Source of the DNA: Ditylenchus dipsaci
Lineage: Eukaryota; Nematoda; Chromadorea; Rhabditida; Anguinidae
DNA: 64,000 bases
Direction: 5' to 3'
Assembly: GCA_004194705.1 (NCBI GenBank)
Contig: SADC01000383.1
Coordinates: 1-64,000, forward strand
Positions 23,962 through 35,739 of this stretch are shown here, piece after piece. The position numbers were made by a program, and so were the translations under genes. The first letter of the stretch is position 1. Each line of letters starts with the position of its first letter. The notes under the pieces are model-generated. The model was not told the DNA's origin. It did no database searches and was given only the letters and a program-made list of their open reading frames with translations.

Positions 23962-24380
23962 CAGTGTTTCCAAAAAACAGAACACAGAATTAACCACAGA
24001 ATTTTAAAAGTGCTCGTAATTGTGTTTTTTGTATGGTATTTTTGCTAATTTTTTGTGCGTTTTGTTCAGCGTTAAAATTTGCGCTAGGGGACCATACGCG
24101 TTCCGCAAATTTTCCACAAAAACAGCAAGAAAGTTTGACTTTTGTCTTGAAAAAGTCAAAAACAGAATTCTGTTTTCTGTTTTTGACTTTTTCAAGACAA
24201 AAGTCAAATATTTCTTGCTGTTTTTGTGGAAAATTTGCGGAACGCGTATGGTACCCTACCGCAACTTTTAACGCTGAACAAAACGCACAAAAAATTAGCA
24301 AAAATACCATACAAAAAACACAATTACGAGCACTTTTAAAAATCTGTGGTTAATTCTGTGTTCTGTTTTTTGAAACACTG
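23962..24380. mobile_element. hAT-like palindromic MITE, 419 bp
   Basis: Perfect 8-bp TSD CCGCCAAC (23954-23961 and 24381-24388), ends CAGTGTTTCCAAAAAACAG and complement, arms of about 200 bases around GAATTCTGTTTTC. Mirror-image open frames on both strands come from the arms. Confidence 0.88.
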
Positions 24381-24425
24381 CCGCCAACCACCGAACGTCT
24401 ACGCACCATAAAGTTTCCTCCCCCT

Positions 24426-24650
24426 TTAAAGGCCATTGCCGTCTCCGTCAACGGTTGTCGCCCGCCAATTAAAAATTTTTTTTACGAATTTTTGAACTTG
24501 GTTTCTAAGAAAACTATACCTAAAATTAAATTCTAGGCCTTGTTTTGTTAGAAACCAAGCTGAAAAATCGGTATAGAATTTTAATTATTGGGCAAAAAAA
24601 TTTGAATTGGCGGGGGACATTTCAAAACAGGTGGCAATGGCCCTTTAAAT
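24426..24650. mobile_element. TTTAAAGGCCATTGCC-ended MITE
   Basis: Ends TTTAAAGGCCATTGCC and GGCAATGGCCCTTTAAA, with arms containing GGTTTCTAAG and AGAAACCAAG. A TTAA border is compatible with the other TTAA-type elements. Confidence 0.6.
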
Positions 24651-25633
24651 GCGAATTTTTTTCAAATTTCAAATAATTTTTGTCTCGAACGAAATTTGAA
24701 ATTTGAAATAAAGGGCAGTTTCTCGAGTGAATCGACCATGCTGAACACTTATCCAATGTCAGAAATTCAGGTTTCATTAGCGAAATCAAATTTTTAGGTC
24801 AAGATGCTTGCTGGAACATAATTTTGAACGTTTACTTAACACTCTAAAATACTTGTTTTTGAGTATTTTAAAGCACTATCTGGTGCAGTTTTCCTCTCTC
24901 TGTTGAATGGTTCCAACCGTCAACTAAAAAACGGCGTTTTCACACTTTTTTCGTGCATCTTTTAAATGAACGTTATGAAAACGAAAATCGTGACTTGGTT
25001 GCTTCACAAGAGCAACTGACTACCATATAATACGCCTCAATTTAAACTTTTTTATTTATTATTATTTGGCTCAGGGTGAGTGCGTGTTTGTCCTGAGTCA
25101 GATTTTGCAACGTCGATGACTGTGCGTTGATAACTGTAGAATTTCTCGTATAATATACTGACTTAGGATGAACACGTGCTCATTCTGAGTCAGATTTCGC
25201 ACCATGAGAAAATTTTGACTAAAATTATTTCTAAAAGGGCAAAAGTCAGAAATAAAAAAAATAGATTGTTTTGAGGCGTGTTATATAGTAATTTTTCGTT
25301 TTTTTTTCAGATTTTGCGTTAATTTTTTTCACCATCGTGTTCAGCATGAAATTCTGCACAAGAATATACCTTCAGGACCTACGGCCTTTCCCGTGTTTAT
25401 CTTGTTGTGCAAAAATGTGATTTCGGGTCACTTTTCAAAAAATCCGAGTATGGGGGACTAAAGAAGGGCCTGTCTCTTCTCTCTAATGAAGTGTGGGAAG
25501 CTTTAGAAAATAATATTAGTTTTTACAAAAAATACACTCTTTTTTCAACACAGTTTATTTTCTAAAAAATACAGTGATTAAAAAATTACGCAAGAAATTT
25601 ATGGAAAAATCTTGCCAAAATTCTGTTGTTTCT

Positions 25634-26375
25634 TAAAGGAGGGGTGAAAGCAGTGTTCTCAATAGTCAGAGGCAGAATGGAAAGTCAGAACGAAATTCAA
25701 AAATTCTGACAGTCAAAAAGCGCGGGAAATTATTCTGACTGTCAGAAATGAGAGTCAGAAAAAAAATTGATCAGATCACGCTGTTTTCCCTGTCGGATCG
25801 TCATATCTGAAAGTCAGAAAGAGTCTGACAGCCAGAATAATTTCTCGCGCTTACTGACTGTCAGAATTTTTAAATTTCATTCTGACTTTCCATTCTGCCT
25901 CTGACTATTGAGAACACTGGGTGAAAGCTGTTAAGGAGATAGTCTTGACACGAAAGGATTAATCCGAATTTTGTGTTTTTAAAATGTGTTTTAGAGCCAT
26001 ATTTTGTCTACAACTCGGTGTTGCAATGTCAGATAAACTTGTACAGAATTAAAAGTTACACCATCAATATCATAATTTCTCAATTTGTTCAAAAACGCCC
26101 TAAAACGGAAATGGAAAAGGTAGAAAACCTATCTAAAAAGGGTTCATTAGCTTTCCATTAATTTGATTTTTTGGGGCATTTTTTGAAAGAATTCAGAAAT
26201 TCTTATATTGATGATGCTAATGCAACTTTTAGTTCTGCACGACTTTGTTTAAGATCGAAACACCGAGTTGTTGACATAAAATGGCTCTAAAACCATATTT
26301 AAAAAAATACAAAGCTTGGATTAATCCTTTCGTGTCGATTCTATCTCCTTAACAGCCTTCACCCCTCCTTTAAAA
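25634..26375. mobile_element. TTAA-flanked palindrome, invaded by a hAT-like element
   Basis: Ends TTAAAGGAGGGGTGAAAG and CTTCACCCCTCCTTTAA. Inside are AAGGAGATAGTCTTGACACG and its complement, then ACAACTCGGTGTTGCAATGTC. Two relatives occur: 58689-59157 (complete) and about 63180-63583. The hAT-like element at 25651-25919 sits inside its left end. Confidence 0.75.
25651..25919. mobile_element. hAT-like MITE of GTCAGAAT repeats
   Basis: Perfect 8-bp TSD GGTGAAAG (25643-25650 and 25920-25927), ends CAGTGTTCTCAATAGTCAGA and complement. The arms contain multiple GACTGTCAGAAT/AAAGTCAGAA units. Confidence 0.88.
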
Positions 26376-26799
26376 TCGATCTCAAATTACCCGAATACTC
26401 CACCAAAACATAACTCTTTTGCTCTTTCCTAGCACATAAACAATACAAATAACAGAAAGTAAAAAATAGAGAGATTAATAAAAAAAACAGTTAGCTGACT
26501 ACTACTATACAGGCATTTATACAAGCAGGCCATTCAAACAGTTTAACCATTAAATTGCGGCAATTTTATGACTGACTTTCAAAAATATCGGTCGAAGTTA
26601 GTAGATTTCGTAAATTCGTTGATAAGTGTGGAATATCTTTATGGCCCCAAAGCTGCTGAGGTCTGCTCAACATTACGACAGCCATATGGGTATTCTCGAG
26701 GACAAAAAGGTTGATGATAGTTAGGTACGTATATTAAAGCATAATAAGTTTTCTGGCCGCTTAGTCTTTGGCTCTGAATTAGAAGTTTTTTTGAATTTA

Positions 26800-27150
26800 C
26801 AGGGTTATTAAAATATTTGAAGCCTTTTCTTTTAGCATTACTTTTTTTGTGATCGCATTTCGAAATTCTGTAAGCACAGATCGGATCGATTTGAAAAGCG
26901 ATTTATTTGGTACATTATGCCAAAAACGCGATTTTCGCTCCCCCTGTGGTTTGGGCCTTTCCCCTCCAAAGACCATCTACAGACCAGGACCCAAACCAAA
27001 GGGGGACCAAGCGAACATCGTGTCTTTGGCATAATGTACCAAATAAATCGCTTTTCAAATCGATCCGATCTGTGCTTACAGAATTTCGAAATGCGATCAC
27101 AAAAAAAGTAATGCTAAAAAGAAAAGGCTTAAAATATTTGAATAACCGTG
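26800..27150. mobile_element. TA-flanked palindromic MITE, mariner-like
   Basis: TA at 26798-26799 and 27151-27152, ends CAGGGTTATT and AATAACCGTG, arms of about 130 bases (TTTCGAAATTCTGTAAGC). The centre contains CCCCCTGTGGTTTGG. Overlapping open frames on both strands are arm images. Confidence 0.75.
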
Positions 27151-27410
27151 TATATCGTAAACTCAAAAAGCCTAAAATCGGGGCTCTAAGCATGGAGGAG
27201 TAAAATTTTACCTTAAAATATGCAATTTTTACCAAAATTTTTAAGAAGTAGTCTAAAAATGCCGCGAGTTGGTGACTGTCCATATTTACGTGAGATTTTG
27301 TCTAGAAATTAATGGAAAGAATCATGCACTGGTTCTAAGGATGAAATTGCACTTATTTTATAGCTATATTTTTAAAGTATAGTGAACACATGTTTCTTTA
27401 AACAAAAGCC

Positions 27411-30400
27411 TTATTTAAGGCCATTGAAGACGGGTTTACTGTCCCCTAGCATAGACATGGAATACATGGAGTATTGCTGTTCCCCAGTTATCTCTCGGTC
27501 CACTTCGAGGAAGGGAGGCAACACAAAACTTGGGTCATCTTTTGGTATTGTAGTATACGTCTCCAGGATCATGAGATGCTGCCCATGGCAGGCTGGTGGC
27601 AGTGGCTCCACAAATATGTCCAGATTGAAGTACTGAAATAGTTAGCAAGTATTGAAAAGTCAACCCAAGTACTTCGAAAAAGTATGATTTCTCACTATAT
27701 TTAGCTCAATTTTCAATGTTTTTTGACCAATTTTAATATTTATTGACTGTACAGGGTGGCGCGAGAAATTACCTCCGACTTCGAACGGCAACTTTTTGTT
27801 CTGACGCGATTTCGAAAAACGGTTTTTTTCATTTAGCTTTCCTTGAGCCCCAAATTCATTTGGTATATAAAGTCAAAAATACCTTTGAACCCACAAGTCG
27901 ATTCACACCTAAATCTGATTCACGTGTGAGTTCACACTTCAACCTGATTCACATGTAGATTCACGTCTGAATCTTATTGACATGTCAATTCACGCCTCTT
28001 TGAATTCTCATGTCAATCATATTGACGCCTGATTTTACGTGTCAATCAGGTGTACGCCTGAATTCACCCAAATTATCCCGTCACCACCCCTACAACATTA
28101 TCACATTACTTCTACAGAAAATGCCATAGTCTGGCACAGCTTTTGGCAAGAAGTTTAACGAAATAGCTATTTTGAAATCAGTATTAACTACCACCATCAA
28201 AAATTATATAAAAATGTTACCAATGAAAAAATGGTGCATCGAAAAAAGAATCGGGTAAAATTTTTACCTTGATGCCTCTAAGGGTAAAAATCCGACCCGC
28301 AGCTGTGGGTGAAACTACCACTTACTCGATTCTTATATTACGGGTAAAAAATTACCTTCAGCTGCGAGTAACTTTACCGGGTTATTTTACCAGATATTCA
28401 GGGTAGCTCTGATCTTACCAGTACCTGGTAAATTTACTCGCAGCTGAGGGTAACTTTACCGGGTTCTCTGTCTTATCTTACCGGCCAGAGTCATGGTAAT
28501 ATCAAGGATCCACTGGGGTCAAGGCTAATCAAACAAAATACCTCATTTCCAAAGTTGAAACAGCGTCGTTTCTTATGGAGAGTCACTCTGCTCTTGTCCT
28601 TCATAGCCAAATAACGATTGTATTCACGCACATTTAGCTGCATTCGTGTTTCAATTGGTTCAGCTGAAATAGTTGATATGTGAAAGTGGGGTCCACTATT
28701 CCCACAATTTCCAGACTCACATCCGTCTTTCATGAAACGTCTATTGGTGAGTGTATATGTGGACCTGTTGTTTTGGCATCTGGCTCTAATCCGCACCTGC
28801 AATACCAATGCAGTGCAAACAATGGACAAAAAGTGATTTTTTTAAATTTTACCTGAATGTCCGGTCGACCTACCAGCAAATAGTCATGTCGGACACTGAA
28901 CTCCTCATACTTGGGGAACTGTGACTCATCGAAGCCTTTGATGAGCCATTTGCGTTTTCTAAAGTCAATCTTATTAATTTAACTAACTCTCACACTCCAC
29001 ACTTACTTGCTGTTCTTGGAGAGTCTGTCTTGGTCGGGCAAGCCCAGTCTGTCGCAAACCACTTGAATCAGGCGCAAGATCTTGTCGTTGAAGGTGATGC
29101 AATCGCGGTTGTCCACCACATCCACGTAGGGATGACCCACCCAGGCCTGCAAATTAGAACACACAGTTAATGTTAGGTTGATGTCGTTTCAAAATATAGG
29201 CTGGGCACAGAATTACAAAAAATCGCTTTTTAAAGTTTGACTTGGTCTGAAATGCAAAAAATTTGACGAAATCTTGACTCATCACGTTTTTCCTCGACAT
29301 TTACGGCTGGAAAAATAATGCTTACACTTTTGGTTGTTTTGTCCTGTTCGATGGCCTGCTTGATTCCTTCCGAACGAGCACTATTGTTTTTTGAGAGTGT
29401 AGTAGGCTTCTGCTCCATCTGCTGCTGTCACCATGTGAACTACCTAGAATTTTCATTGAGCAACTGATGGAATTAATATGTTTGAGTATGTAAAAGCACC
29501 TGATTGTAGCGGTTTCCCGCAAGTCAAAGATATTGAGACCAGCATCTTTGAGCACTCTCTCCCAGCCTTCACAATCCATATAGGCGCTTGGATCCATTGC
29601 ACCTAGAATTTAATTTTTTTATGAAATCACAGTCCACTGTATAGACTTTTTTGAAAAATGCTGATTATCATGTAATTTGTGACGGCATACTGAAAAAATT
29701 CCAGTATCTATTCTCAGTACTCCTTCCGTTGGTTTATTCCTCTTATAGTTGTTAGAATATCATAAAAAAAACCTTTGGAATCCAAATTTATAAGCTGTTT
29801 TTTCAAATTTCGCGTTTTCCAACTGAGATATGTACAAAAATAAAAATAAAAATTCGTATCAAAAAATGGAAAAGTAACTTCACATGCACATCTGTGCAAA
29901 ATTTATCTATAGAAACCTTGAACTTTCAACCGGGAATAGAGGCTAGAAGACAAAATAATTCCAGGGTGGGAGCCAGAGGACAATATTTGGAGTCCTGGTC
30001 AAAATCATAGTTACTCACCTCTATCACAAATGATCAATACATTGCGGTCTTTGATAAGCTCGGCTTGGTTGAAAAATACCTGTAAAACTTTCATTTCGGA
30101 TCAAATGAAAGCAATGCAGACAAGAAAAAAAACCTTCTCAATCTGCAATAATGTGAGCAATAAGTCTTTTTGGAATTCGTAGGTTTGTGGTGCACTAAGC
30201 TCAGTGAATTTGACACCTCCTCTTAGCAAAACAGTGGCTGCTTCTGGCACAGTGAAAACCTGAAGAACACCCAATTCACAATCATAAAACCGAAACAAGT
30301 GTTTAAAAAGTCACTTTCCAGCCCATATTTTCAAAAAAAGTGGCCAGTCGATCCTAAATATTAGGTCCACAGTTAATATTTTTAAAGGATATTTTTCGTC

Positions 30401-33400
30401 AATAGCAAGGATACCTACCTGTCCAGTCGTTTTCCCACCACATGGACCTAAAATATGATAGGTTATAAACATTTTATTGCTGCGCGTACTAAGTTGCAGA
30501 AATTCTGAAAATCGTGAGTTCACCTCCTTTTGACGCTGTATTTTGAGGTTCTTCCTCATTATTGGAAAAAAGTACAATAATTTATCATTTACTTTTCCAT
30601 ATTTTGAGAGATCGGAATGTGCTTCATACATTTTTTAATATATTATGTTCCGATTATGTTCTTCAATGAAATTTTTATTTACGATTTGACACCCAAGATT
30701 CCTCAGCTTTATTTTAATAAAGAAACCTAGCCATTCGACTAATTCATCGTAATATAAGAGAACCCCCTAAATTGAAAATCGTGTACTTGGCGTTGCGAGC
30801 TCAATATTTAAATGCCTGAAAATGTTATAAAATGCTTTTTTGATGTTGATTATGGTAATCATTGCGGTTGTCGTCCGGCCGAAATTTTCGGCCGACCGAC
30901 AACCTTAGTGAATATGGTAACCAATTTATTTAGGGTGCATTATAGAGGAGCTTTACTTAGTCTGTATTCTGTAAAATATAGTTAAAATTTTTGAAAATTG
31001 AAACTAGTACGTGTGGTTTAAAAACTTATCGATTTTTTAAAATATTTGTGCAAAACTTTTAAAAGTTCGATTAATGGGTAAAAACCACGGCCGAAAAATT
31101 CACAGATTACTAGGCCTAAAATTTGGACTCATGATTTCCAGAATTCCTGCCTCAATCCAAGCTGGTCAAACGCATTACCTCCCGTCAAAACTAGCTTGTA
31201 GACTCTGGGGGACTTGGATGGATCCGCTTCCGTAGCCATTTGAATTAGGTCCGACCTAAGTTGATTGCTGGAAATGGAGGCTTTGCGGAAGTCGTAGGCG
31301 CTTGCAATGTTACACTCCTCGGCACCCGATGAGTAGTCGGAGGTGGGCAAGTTGTCGGCACAACAATTCTTTGACTGGCTGGAAGTGCAATGGCACAAGT
31401 AGGCAAGATTCTGCTGTTCCTCTTTTGACCGCTTGTTATTGTTGCTGTCAATTTGCAACGGCTCCAACCCTAAATTTGGTGAATTAGTCAAGATCGAGGC
31501 CAAAACAGTGGGTTTTTGATGGCTTTTAAAAATGGGTAAAACTTGTTTGCGCAAAATTTACTTTTTCGTCTCAAATTTCCTTCCTTTCGCCTCAGATTTA
31601 GCCAAAAACACAAAACATTTTTTAAATTGTTTATCCGTCCTGTGTTTTTGGCTACATCTGGGACGAAAAAAGTAAATTTGGGACAAAAAAGATAATTTGT
31701 GGAAAAAAGATAATTCGAGACAAAAAAAGTTCAACCCTTTTAAATTAATGAAATTGAAAAACAAATTTTGGCTAGACTGTGATACAGCATCTATCAGATG
31801 ACTCAAGCTTGTTTAGTAGGAGCCGAATTTCGACGAAATCAAAAGCGAAAGCGAGGAGAGCTAACAACAAAACATGGGACAAGGAATAGGAGAAGATTGG
31901 CCAGACAGACGAAATGCCAGCCTTTTTGCTTGCTTAGCCCCATGGTTTTGCATTTGAAAAAGCTTTTGCATGGCAAAAAGGAAAAATGTAATTTGCGAAA
32001 TGTGAAAAGAGAATTTTTTGTGTGTTAGAAATATAATACTAGATTACAATTTTGACGATTTTTACTTACTGATTTTGGGTGGTTGGATAAGTTTTTTGAT
32101 CGAACAGTCGAATTCCTTAATAACAAACACCAGGAATAGGACAAAATTTCCGATGTTTAGTTTTTTTTGCTCCGATCTTTGAAAAGCGGATTTTCAGGAA
32201 ATTTTGGAAAAATTTCACATTTAAGAAATTTATTATTTAAAATATATGGGCCAACATGCCTAAAAGTTTCTGTGATTTTTTAAAACGATGCTGCTGTTTT
32301 CTTCACATGTTCCGAATTTAAATGCAAACTTCTAATTGTAGCCACGGGTATGCGCCTTTTAGCAAGTTATCCTTGAATTTGTAGATCTTTTTATTTGCTA
32401 CAAATTAAGTTGTAAACGGTCTAAGAGTAGTTTTTAAAAGTTGGTCAAACAAATAATGACAAAAACACAATTTTGAATTAGGGGTGTGATGATGGTCTCA
32501 TAATTGAAGAGTGTACAATTATTATTTTTTGACAAATTAAGACACTCAGATTTGATTCCGCCTATGATCATAACAGAGGTTTGTATTTAATATTTGCCGC
32601 AGAATTCTGAATTTTGGCCGTTGAATTATAGATTGGGATTTATGCTATAATCGGTCAAAGTTATGTTTTGACCACTTTTTCAGATGTTCTTGTGCCTGAA
32701 ACATGCAAAAACATGTTTTGAGGATACGAACGTACTTTTTTAAGAAAAAATTGACCAATTTTTGACTATTGGTTTCTCAAGACAAAAAGTCAAATTTTGG
32801 CTAAAAAAGTTTTCAAAAAAATGACCTGAAACATGCTTTCAAGTTTAGAAACATCTAAAAAAGTTAAAACGTGATATCGAGCACATACAGGATAAATTGC
32901 CAAACTTCCGGATTCTACGGCCAAAACAATCCAGGTTAAAAATAAAATACAACCCTGTATACGATTTATTTTTTAATAGACTAAGCAATTTTTTTCACAT
33001 TTCCATCTTATAATTTTACATATTTTTTATTTTGACTGGACTTTGGAATCTTCATTTATCTATTTGAATAGTTGTGCAAAACACGAGAAACCATTTTTTT
33101 CTGGCAAAAAAGCCATTTCAAACACACACACAGGAATTTGAAGCAAAGATCAAAAAAAAGGAAGAAAAAAAGATGTGTCTTAAAGTATGATTTATATTTT
33201 TTCTTATTTGTTCAAGCCTGACATTTCATTCAGCAAAATAGCTATAAGTGATGGGAAATGGATGAGGTCAGAAGCTAGCAGATCCTCCTAGTAAAAAAGA
33301 AGAGGCACTCAACAAAAAGAGCAACAGGAAATGCGATTTAGCATCAGACATAAAGATTATCCAACCACAAGCCTTGGGTTGCTAGTGACAACCGCTGCTT

Positions 33401-35738
33401 GTTCTCAGAAAAAATATCTGAATAATGAAAGTTATTGTTGTGGATTATTCACCTATTTTGTTATTACATTATATTTTTCGGTCTTTTGGCATGAAAAATA
33501 TTTTTGTCGGTATTTGTGACTCAGAAATTTGATGAAAAAAAAATTTTTTTTTTGGAATCGATGTAGATCTCAAACAATTTGAACGGTCGGGGCGAGTCGG
33601 GGGGGGGGGGGGGAAGGGGGTCGAAGGGGTGTATGATTTGTCTTGGTCTCTCTGATTGCCAAAATATTTAAACGTTTTTCGATTTGAGACTAAATTCTAT
33701 GTCTATTTCCGAATTTCAGGCCCTAGCCTCATAAATCTCCAAGTTCACTTAGGATACTGCAAAGCCTTCGAAAATTGTGAAAACACGTATATATAAAAAA
33801 CGTAAATAATCACGACCACAAAATTTAAAAAAATACGACTGTTAGTAAAAAATGCATGCTACCTCCCGGATATGAACTTATGATCACAAAAAAACTACCC
33901 AAAGTGCCTTGGTCCCCCTGTGGTTTTGGGGAAGTTTTAGCTGGCCATAAATTTTTTAAGGTGAGACAGCCCTGAAATTTTGAGAATTTGTTTTAGACTT
34001 AATCAACCGTTCCGCATTGAATGGCGTTCACATACTTTTAATACGAATGGCGGAAGAAGATGTCTAATTTTTTCAGCATACAACAGACAAAATTTAGTGC
34101 TATAGAAAAGGAGAACAGAGAGAAATTAACTGGATCGAAAATACTAGGATTGTGGAATTGACTAAACATGCCTTCAGGATTGGAACCAATTGCTGGTGTC
34201 TCATCTACATCATTTGTGTTTTTCGCTGCGATAGGTCATGCATAACCGTTCAAATACAACAAGAATATGGTGTGAAAGACAAAAGCATGAAACATTTTGA
34301 CAGTAAACTGTTAACACCATCAATCATTTTATTTTTAACTCAAAAGATAAAAAAACAGCTGTCAGAAAGACAAAGTTTTATTTTCTCAAATCTTCCAAGC
34401 CGTTTACTTGCACCAACCAAAAACAAAGAGAGTATTTTTAAGGTACAGATAGGCCAATCACTGATCGTACAATTTTTTATTAAAAAAACGGGTAGCAGCT
34501 ATAGATGATTGCACTAAATACGTGGAAAATATGTGTTTATCAATGTTGTGACTGGTTGCAGGAAATATGTTTTATACCGTTAGAATCAGTTTTAATATTA
34601 TAGTATTTGTAAAAAAACCTATTTCTTATAAAAACTCGATAGTTTTTTCGGCGCTACCGGAGTATACCCCCCCCCCAAATGAAATTTTTTAAAGTGTTTC
34701 CAAACACCCTATATCGACCTAAAATTGCCTCAGAAGCTCGAAAAAGGCATTATTTTTGTGTTCTAGTCAATAAAAAATTGAGTTTTGGGACCACCCAAAT
34801 ATACCTATTTTGACCGTTTTTGAAGGTATTTAGGGCTATTTCAGGGTGAAAACGTTCAGAAATAGACCAATTTAGTGTAAAAAGGAAGATGTTGAACATA
34901 GTTTTGTTAGCTGGGGCCTACCGCATGAATAAACTCTGGTATGCATACATTTTTTATGCATACCAGAGTCACTTTCGAGTGATTTGCGAAGATATGTGGG
35001 TGTGCGCATCTCTAACCAACCAAGCCCCTGCGCCCCCTTCGGGGGCGCAGGGGCTTGGTTGATTAGAGATGCGCGCACTCACTTACCTTAGACATAATTC
35101 CGAGCAAGACTCTCGAACAAAAATGCATTCAGAGGGTTTTTTTTGCTCCAGTGACCAAAAAATGCCAAACAGGCAAATGGTCGAAATTTAAAAATGTCCA
35201 AAACTCAATTTTTTATTAACCAGAACTCAAAAATAATGTCTTTTTTGAACTCCCGAGGCAATTTTGGGTCGATATAGGGTGTTTAAAAACACTTTAAAAA
35301 AAATTTCATTTGGGGGGGGGGGGTATACTCCGGTAGGGTCGTTTTTTCTTATGTGTCGGAATTGGCATTTTTGGCTCATGCTAACACATTTTTGTAGCGT
35401 TTGTACAAACGAAAAATTAAATATTTTCTAGTGTCTTTACTATTCAACACAAAAGCTTTAACAAATGATGATAGCGACAATTTGAGCCATAAAAATTACT
35501 CAGAGAAAAAGCTAAAAAAAAGTTATTGCCATAATAAAAAAAAGATTTTAATGAAAATAAAACATAAAAATGTTTCTTTTCCAAATGTTTACTGATGTAA
35601 AGAAAATCCAGGCAAAAAACTGTTTCTGATAGCAGTTTTGAGTCTGCAACAAAAAAGTAGCGCAAACATGAAAAATCACCCACCATTCCTTGCGGTCAAA
35701 CTTCTGTTGGGATGGTGATCAAAGGGTAGGCCGAGCAT
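27411..35738 (-). CDS. TTD14-like P-loop NTPase (TRPL translocation defect protein 14 homologue), 12 coding exons
   Basis: Homologue of Drosophila TTD14, a GTP- and phosphoinositide-binding protein needed for TRPL channel transport; the role here is inferred. Exons: 35684-35738, 31179-31469, 30419-30447, 30315-30353, 30134-30259, 30019-30079, 29500-29602, 29326-29443, 29007-29146, 28853-28958, 28542-28796 and 27411-27632, about 514 residues. The P-loop GGPCGGKTTGQ spans the exon 2/3 junction, most of it in a 29-base microexon. Then follow FTVPEAATVLLRGGVKF, VLIICDRG (Walker B-like), MDPSAYMD, HMVTAADGAEAYY, AWVGHPYVDVVDN and a C-terminal domain with RSTYTLTNRRF. The N-terminal part is cysteine-rich (YLCHC, NCC). 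Two single-base indels (one A missing at 29513-29515, one extra at 29387-29392) break the frame; conserved sequence resumes after each. The first exon is joined only by phase and a good acceptor and donor, so it is less certain. Intron 1 is 4.2 kb and full of repeats. Confidence 0.88.
27890..28490. repeat. Two degenerate satellites in the last TTD14 intron
   Basis: 27890-28060 consists of TGATTCACACC/TTGACGCC-type units with alternating CACGTG and ACATGT. 28250-28490 consists of CGCAGCTGNGGGTAACTTTACCGGG units. Both are noncoding and lie between exons 11 and 12 of the TTD14-like gene. Confidence 0.5.
31473..35683. other. TTD14 intron 1: repeat-filled, no second gene seen
   Basis: Contains an inverted repeat at 31559-31700, a poly-G run at 33599-33613, GCCTTGGTCCCCCTGTGG at 33908 and the complete element at 34650-35342. 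A 118-residue plus-strand frame (34152-34508) lacks recognisable motifs. Confidence 0.45.
34650..35342. mobile_element. GGCGCTAC/GACCCTAC family element with core repeat, copy C
   Basis: Ends GGCGCTACCGGAGTATACCC and (right, reversed) GACCCTACCGGAGTATACC. 8-bp TSD GTTTTTTC on both sides. Arms of about 230 bases include AAAGTGTTTCCAAACACCC. The centre (34885-35150) is copy C of the splice-donor core with a GCGCCCCCTTCGGGGGCGC hairpin. Confidence 0.8.
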
Positions 35739-35739
35739 G

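Noticed and set aside
23990..24353. Four overlapping frames of up to 106 codons
   Set aside because: They mirror each other because the 23962-24380 element is a palindrome; no family motif.
26838..27283. Frames of up to 122 codons on both strands
   Set aside because: Images of the arms of the TA-flanked palindrome 26800-27150.
34152..34508. 118-residue plus-strand frame in TTD14 intron 1
   Set aside because: No recognisable domain, AT-driven composition, and no promoter or polyadenylation signal that sets it apart.
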